Assembly: GCF_049846925.1 (NCBI RefSeq)
Contig: NZ_JBNCMT010000025.1
Location: forward strand, 1 to 64,000
Direction: 5' to 3'
From: Brevibacillus_H sp049846925
GTDB lineage: Bacteria; Bacillota; Bacilli; Brevibacillales; Brevibacillaceae
DNA length: 64,000 bases
Both the position numbers and the translations under genes were made by a program. The notes under the pieces are model-generated. The model was not told the origin of the DNA and did not search any database. It saw nothing but the letters and a program-made list of their open reading frames with translations. Of this stretch, positions 60,135 through 64,000 are shown piece after piece. Each line of letters opens with the position of its first letter. The stretch's first letter is position 1.

Positions 60135-62279
60135 CTACACTTCCGCTTCTGCTGACATTTCTTCTGGCAAATCTTCTGGTGTTTCTTCTTTTGTCGCAGG
60201 TTGGGCAATGCTGAATCGCTGCAGTGATTCCTCCAGATCATGGGCAAGTTCTGCCAACTGATCAGTCGAGGTCGCAATCATGTTCATCGAAGCACTTTGT
60301 TCCTCAATGGCTGCCGATATGCTCTGCATACCGGATGACGCCTGTGCGGATGAAGCGGATACTTCTTCGGCGAAGCGAACCACTTCCAATGCACTTGGGT
60401 TCATCTTGCCAACCTCAGAACTCACACCTTCAATATCACGTGTTACCTGATCGATGGTACGTTCAATCTGATGGAACATATCTCCTGACTGACGGGCTGT
60501 CTGCAATCCGTACTCTACCTGTTGACTGCCTGTTTGCATCTGTTGTACCGCTTGTTCTGTACCCTTCTGGATTTCACTGACGATCTGGATGATGTTTTGC
60601 GCCGCTTCATTTGTTCCTTCAGACAGCTTTCTTACCTCACCAGCAACGACAGCAAAGCCTTTGCCATGCTCACCCGCTCTTGCTGCTTCGATAGCAGCAT
60701 TCAGGGCTAGCAGGTTGGTCTGGTTGGCAATCTGAGTAATAGCCTGAATCATATGGGAGATTTGATGGGATAAACCATCCAGTTTGCTGATGACATCCGC
60801 AGAATCCTTAACGGAACCGTGAATCTCTTGCATCTGCATGATAATTCCTTCCATCGCTTTTCGACCCTGTAGGGCATTCTTTTGCATTTCGGTTGCTGAA
60901 TGAGCAACCTGTTCGGCATTGCTCGCCACTACCTGTATGCCATTGGACAAGCGCTCGGCCAGTGTCAGGGTATGTTCCATTCGGTTCACTTGGTGATCCG
61001 CTGCCCCTACTACCTCAACAACAATGTGGGCAATGTGCTCTGTGGAAGCAGATACATCGGTTGCATTTCCATTGATCTCCTGAGTCGATTTGTTCAGAGA
61101 TACGGCTGCCTCTTTTACTTGTCCAAGAATCTCTGTCAAACTGCCTTGCATCTGTCCAAATGCACGTGCCATGTCGCCTATTTCATCTTTTCGTGTCAGA
61201 TAGTTCTGTTCCAATTGAACGGTAAGGTCGCCAGCACCAATCTGTTCGGTAACTTGAACCATTCGCTGCATCGGCTTGCGCAGTCCTCTTGCTGTCATGG
61301 AAGCGACAATGGCAACAATGACAAATACGATGGCATTAAACAGAAGGGCCGTATTGCGAATCTTGTTTGGCGCTGCCATAATTTCAGCGATGTCCATTTC
61401 AGCGAAAATTGCCCATTTCAAATTTCCTACTTTAATCGGGCTATAGGAGACCAACGTATCGACTCCACGGAAGTCCTGGGATTGCAAAGTTGCACCTTCT
61501 TCACTTGGTTGCAATGCCTGGTCTGCAAGTGGTGTGTCAATTTTTTGTGTAAGCAGGGATGTCGTCCCGTCGTTTACATACAACTCACTGCGGAGCAACT
61601 TGTCCTGCCCGATGAGATAGACCTTCCCTGTCTGCCCTAAACCTTCCCGTCGATCAAGTAAGCGTGATACGTAATCAAGGGAAACCTCCGCTACAAGCTG
61701 ACCGATAATTCGCCCTTGCTCAAAAATCGGCGAGGACATAAAGATCACCGGATTATTGCCAGACGGTTCATAGCGGGCAACATCCGTTATTTCCGTACTT
61801 TGTGACTTGGATACCTTGGCAACAATTTGACCGAATGGCGTGTCTTTATATTTGCCAGTTAACAGGTTCGTACCGAAGTCATTTTGTGGCTTGGCCTGAA
61901 AAATGATGTCGCCAAATTCATTGACCACGTAGAAATTGGAAAACCCGTAGCGAGTTTGCATCATTTTGATCTCTTTGCCGGCTTTTACTTCCAGCTCCTG
62001 ATACGCAGGGTCGTTTTTCCCTTTGCGCCAAACCTGCTCAAATGCAAAGAACAGTTGAATGACAGAGGAAGAACCCGCAATCGAATCAAGATTTTTGGAG
62101 CGTTCGCTGAAGTAATTCTCTACTTGCTCCTTGCGGCTATTCCGTAAAGCCTCCAGCGTTTGTTCGCTACTTTTTAATAGTTCTTGCTTACTTTGGGTGT
62201 ATGCAAAAAACCCCGCTGCTGTCAGAGGCAATGTTCCTACAAGCAGGAGGATTAGAAGCAGTCGTGTTCCGATTTTCAT
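60135..62279 (-). CDS. Methyl-accepting chemotaxis protein with dCache domain
   Basis: ATG at 62279 is preferred, with GGGGG nine bases upstream. The 714-residue protein has a membrane segment (about 5-27), an extracytoplasmic double-Cache sensor (about 35-310; FSNFYVVNEFGDIIF and GKVYLIGQDKLLRS), a second membrane segment (about 312-332), HAMP (about 333-385) and an MCP signalling domain (about 420-700) with the tip TQIANQTNLLALNAAIEA. It senses an external ligand and signals through CheA. The ligand is not predictable; dCache domains often bind amino acids. The C-terminus is acidic (EETPEDLPEEMSAEAEV). Confidence 0.93.
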   Translation of the reverse strand: MKIGTRLLLILLLVGTLPLTAAGFFAYTQSKQELLKSSEQTLEALRNSRKEQVENYFSERSKNLDSIAGSSSVIQLFFAFEQVWRKGKNDPAYQELEVKAGKEIKMMQTRYGFSNFYVVNEFGDIIFQAKPQNDFGTNLLTGKYKDTPFGQIVAKVSKSQSTEITDVARYEPSGNNPVIFMSSPIFEQGRIIGQLVAEVSLDYVSRLLDRREGLGQTGKVYLIGQDKLLRSELYVNDGTTSLLTQKIDTPLADQALQPSEEGATLQSQDFRGVDTLVSYSPIKVGNLKWAIFAEMDIAEIMAAPNKIRNTALLFNAIVFVIVAIVASMTARGLRKPMQRMVQVTEQIGAGDLTVQLEQNYLTRKDEIGDMARAFGQMQGSLTEILGQVKEAAVSLNKSTQEINGNATDVSASTEHIAHIVVEVVGAADHQVNRMEHTLTLAERLSNGIQVVASNAEQVAHSATEMQKNALQGRKAMEGIIMQMQEIHGSVKDSADVISKLDGLSHQISHMIQAITQIANQTNLLALNAAIEAARAGEHGKGFAVVAGEVRKLSEGTNEAAQNIIQIVSEIQKGTEQAVQQMQTGSQQVEYGLQTARQSGDMFHQIERTIDQVTRDIEGVSSEVGKMNPSALEVVRFAEEVSASSAQASSGMQSISAAIEEQSASMNMIATSTDQLAELAHDLEESLQRFSIAQPATKEETPEDLPEEMSAEAEV

Positions 62280-62441
62280 AAGCATAGCCCCCTTGAAAAA
62301 GAAAAGAAAATTCGAAATTCTTGTCTATTTTTGTATATTCTAGCTTATCACAAGAATTTGGAAACTCCAATCTTTTAGACTATGCTTTATCTGTAAAATA
62401 TTTTCTTGCAAAGCGATATTTCCCACTTTTTGAAAATCCTC

Positions 62442-62915
62442 TTAAGCTACTTCATAGATCATGGCAATTTCATCGCATACAGGAAGCTTCGAGCAGTTAA
62501 TGCAATCTTTCCATACTTTTTGCGGTAATGATTCTTTGGCAACAAGCTGAAAACCACACTTCTCGAAAAACTCCTTCTGATACGTCAATGAAAGAATCCG
62601 GTTAATCCCGAGCTGCCCACTTCTTTCGATCAAGGAGAGCACCAACTGTTTGCCGATCCCCATCCCTTTAGCATTCTCATCAATCGCTAGCGAACGTATC
62701 TCTGCGAGGTCTTCCCACAATATATGCAAGCCAGCTACCCCAACAACCTGGTTTCCATCAAAGGCAACAATAAATGACTGCAAGTTCTCACAGACAGACA
62801 GTTTGGTTCTCGGCAGCATCAGCCCTTGTTGTGCATATTGATTGATAATCGTAAGCATCTGATCCACATCATGCATCGTTGCATGGCGAATTGTGAGCGC
62901 TTTTGTCATTCCCAT
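62442..62915 (-). CDS. ArgA-like N-acetyltransferase (GNAT)
   Basis: ATG at 62915 follows GGGGAG; the ORF runs 39 codons further upstream without support and across the operator. The 157-residue protein has GNAT motifs EIRSLAIDENAKGMGIGKQLV and an HILWEDLAEIRSL core very like the stand-alone N-acetylglutamate synthases of Actinobacteria (ArgA type). A C-terminal Cys-rich motif WKDCINCSKLPVCDEIAMIY follows. Two ARG-box-like operators upstream support an arginine link. Other GNAT substrates are possible. Confidence 0.75.
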   Translation of the reverse strand: MGMTKALTIRHATMHDVDQMLTIINQYAQQGLMLPRTKLSVCENLQSFIVAFDGNQVVGVAGLHILWEDLAEIRSLAIDENAKGMGIGKQLVLSLIERSGQLGINRILSLTYQKEFFEKCGFQLVAKESLPQKVWKDCINCSKLPVCDEIAMIYEVA

Positions 62916-62952
62916 TTTTGTACTCCCCACTTTCCTGCTCGCAATGTACCGA

Positions 62953-62994
62953 TACGAATAATTATTCGTAATAATATATAAATATACATTCGTG
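62953..62994 (-). promoter_or_regulatory. Tandem ARG-box-like operators
   Basis: TACGAATAATTATTCGTA (62953-62970) is a perfect 18-bp palindrome matching the ArgR/AhrC box core except at one base in each arm. A second, weaker match TATAAATATACATTCGTG (62977-62994) follows six bases later. Pairs of such boxes are usual for ArgR. They cover the likely promoter of the acetyltransferase gene. Confidence 0.55.
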
Positions 62995-63119
62995 TTTCTG
63001 ATTCGTCTAGCCCTTTTTCCCTTCTCAGACATTTTTTTTCATCTCAGACGCTTGTCCTTTGATCACTTGTCAGAGTTTTGTACTGATATGGTATAATATC
63101 CCTCATGGGGGTGTTCGTG

Positions 63120-63710
63120 ATGACGACACGACGGGAACGCAAGAAACGTGAAACACGACAAAAAATATTTAACGCTTCTATTAAGCTATTTAAAGAGCAC
63201 GGGTTTGAAGCGACTACGATCGATATGATTTCTGATGAGGCTGATGTGGCTCGTGGAACGATCTTTCTTCATTTCACATCAAAAGAAGCAATCCTCGCAC
63301 ATTGGGGGTACGAGCGCCTTCAGGAAATAGAAGAACGAAGAGAAGAATGGGACATCGATGACAGTTGCAAGCAAAAGGTGTTGCGCATATACAAGATCAT
63401 GAATGAAGTAAACATCCAAAACTACGATTTTATCAAGGTGTTGATTGAATCGTCCATGAAGCATCGCAAGGTTTTGGAATCTGATAAAAGCGTCTATCTT
63501 GAACTGCGAGAATTATTCTCTGATCTCATCGAGGAAGCCCAAGAAAAAGGACATCTCAAGAACAAATTCAACCCGCTCGTCGCAGCCAACATGCTGGAGA
63601 ATATCTATTATAATGCGCTGTATGACTGGGTACGTTCAGATGGTGCTTGGCCATTGGAAGAAATTATGGAAGAAAAGGTCTCAATCGTCTTTGAAGGGCT
63701 GGACGCATAG
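63120..63710 (+). CDS. TetR/AcrR family transcriptional regulator
   Basis: ATG at 63120 has GGGGGTG about six bases upstream; ATG 63105 is an alternative. The 196-residue protein has an N-terminal HTH (about 10-56; FKEHGFEATTIDMISDEADVARGTIFLHF) typical of TetR, and an all-helical ligand domain. Its target is not evident: the U32 peptidase gene follows in the same direction after about 115 bases. Confidence 0.9.
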   Translation: MTTRRERKKRETRQKIFNASIKLFKEHGFEATTIDMISDEADVARGTIFLHFTSKEAILAHWGYERLQEIEERREEWDIDDSCKQKVLRIYKIMNEVNIQNYDFIKVLIESSMKHRKVLESDKSVYLELRELFSDLIEEAQEKGHLKNKFNPLVAANMLENIYYNALYDWVRSDGAWPLEEIMEEKVSIVFEGLDA

Positions 63711-63824
63711 CGCATCCGGCTCTTTTTCTTTCAATCACATATTGCCAGGGTCAGATTGCTTGCGAATGGCTGCTACTTCTCCTATGATGGAGAATGTAAA
63801 GATCACTCTGGAGGTACCAACCTA

Positions 63825-64000
63825 GTGCAAAACACAATTCGTAGAGAAGATATCGAGTTACTCGCTCCGGCCGGTCATTGGGAAAGTCTCAAAGCAGCAG
63901 TTGCCAATGGCGCCGATGCTGTCTTTTTTGGTGTAGAAAAATTCAACGCTCGGGCACGTGCGGAAAACTTCACGATGGACGAGCTTCCTGAAATTATGTC
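63825..64000 (+). CDS. Peptidase U32 family protein, N-terminal part
   Basis: A GTG at 63825 with GGAGG ten bases upstream opens a frame to the window edge (58 codons seen). The segment ELLAPAGHWESLKAAVANGA and DAVFFGVEKFNAR matches the N-terminus of U32 peptidase/YrrN-YrrO/RlhA-type proteins. Members act in tRNA or rRNA hydroxylation or collagen-like peptide cleavage. The 3' part lies outside. Confidence 0.85.
   Translation, partial: MQNTIRREDIELLAPAGHWESLKAAVANGADAVFFGVEKFNARARAENFTMDELPEIM

Noticed and set aside
1..64000. CRISPR arrays, tRNA or rRNA genes, IS transposases, prophage genes
   Set aside because: Looked for on both strands; no regularly spaced repeats, cloverleaf genes or transposase/integrase motifs were seen.

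Overview
The window looks like chromosome from a spore-forming, low-to-mid GC Firmicute of the Paenibacillaceae, most probably a Brevibacillus. The grounds are strong AGGAGG ribosome sites, frequent TTG and GTG starts, Bacillus-type lipoproteins and family members (YitT, YqgQ, YczE, CBO0543, PepV, RelQ-type alarmone synthetase), and Bacillus-type regulatory elements (FapR-like box, cre, ARG box, preQ1-I and c-di-AMP riboswitches). No tRNA, rRNA, IS transposase, prophage or CRISPR array was seen. The species call is inference.

Layout. 1-4.4 kb: partial DinB-like gene with its WYL regulator and a palindromic operator, an L,D-transpeptidase, a stand-alone ketoacyl-ACP synthase III under a FapR-like box. 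4.5-14.6 kb: class A PBP, transketolase, YitT protein, YqgQ pair, MFS pump, and an ABC-F ATPase preceded by a 46-codon leader ORF and an intrinsic terminator. 14.7-20.7 kb: two tandem secreted YcdB/YcdC-like paralogues (one with a 13-residue Asp run), a PrcB-type secreted protein, a small XapX gene and an AEC transporter. 20.7-23.9 kb: queD-queE-queC-queF for queuosine precursor synthesis under a preQ1 riboswitch, with a palindromic repeat element between queC and queF. 24-27.9 kb: cystine-type ABC transporter and a GH18 enzyme. 28-30.4 kb: small membrane protein, GH15 enzyme, inositol-monophosphatase family protein.

30.6-34.1 kb holds nosD-nosL-nosY-nosF, the maturation set for nitrous oxide reductase, with no nosZ beside it. 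Nine kilobases further on, 42.1-43.1 kb, is a lipoprotein copper nitrite reductase (nirK). Both upstream regions carry repeated (T/A)TGTGAA motifs, so a shared anaerobic regulator is plausible. Between them lie a NUDIX protein, small membrane proteins, an alpha/beta hydrolase, an oxidoreductase, an amino-acid permease and two acetyltransferases.

43.4-64 kb: second AEC transporter, 4-hydroxyphenylpyruvate dioxygenase with a cre in its promoter spacer and an Fnr-type box just downstream, methyltransferase, LysM-3D wall protein under a c-di-AMP riboswitch, a soluble and a transmembrane chemoreceptor-type protein, rRNA methyltransferase, LysE exporter, DEAD-box helicase, a frameshifted secreted-protein gene, YkgJ protein behind an attenuator-like leader, relQ-pepV pair, MFS transporter, ArgA-like acetyltransferase with ARG-box-like operators, TetR regulator and the start of a U32 peptidase.

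The most unusual observation is a 78-bp triple-palindrome repeat present twice: once in an intergenic region (28355-28432) and once inserted in frame within an acetyltransferase gene (40265-40342), adding about 26 residues. A second palindromic repeat family has a 141-bp copy between queC and queF and a 34-bp version inside a variable arm of the c-di-AMP riboswitch.
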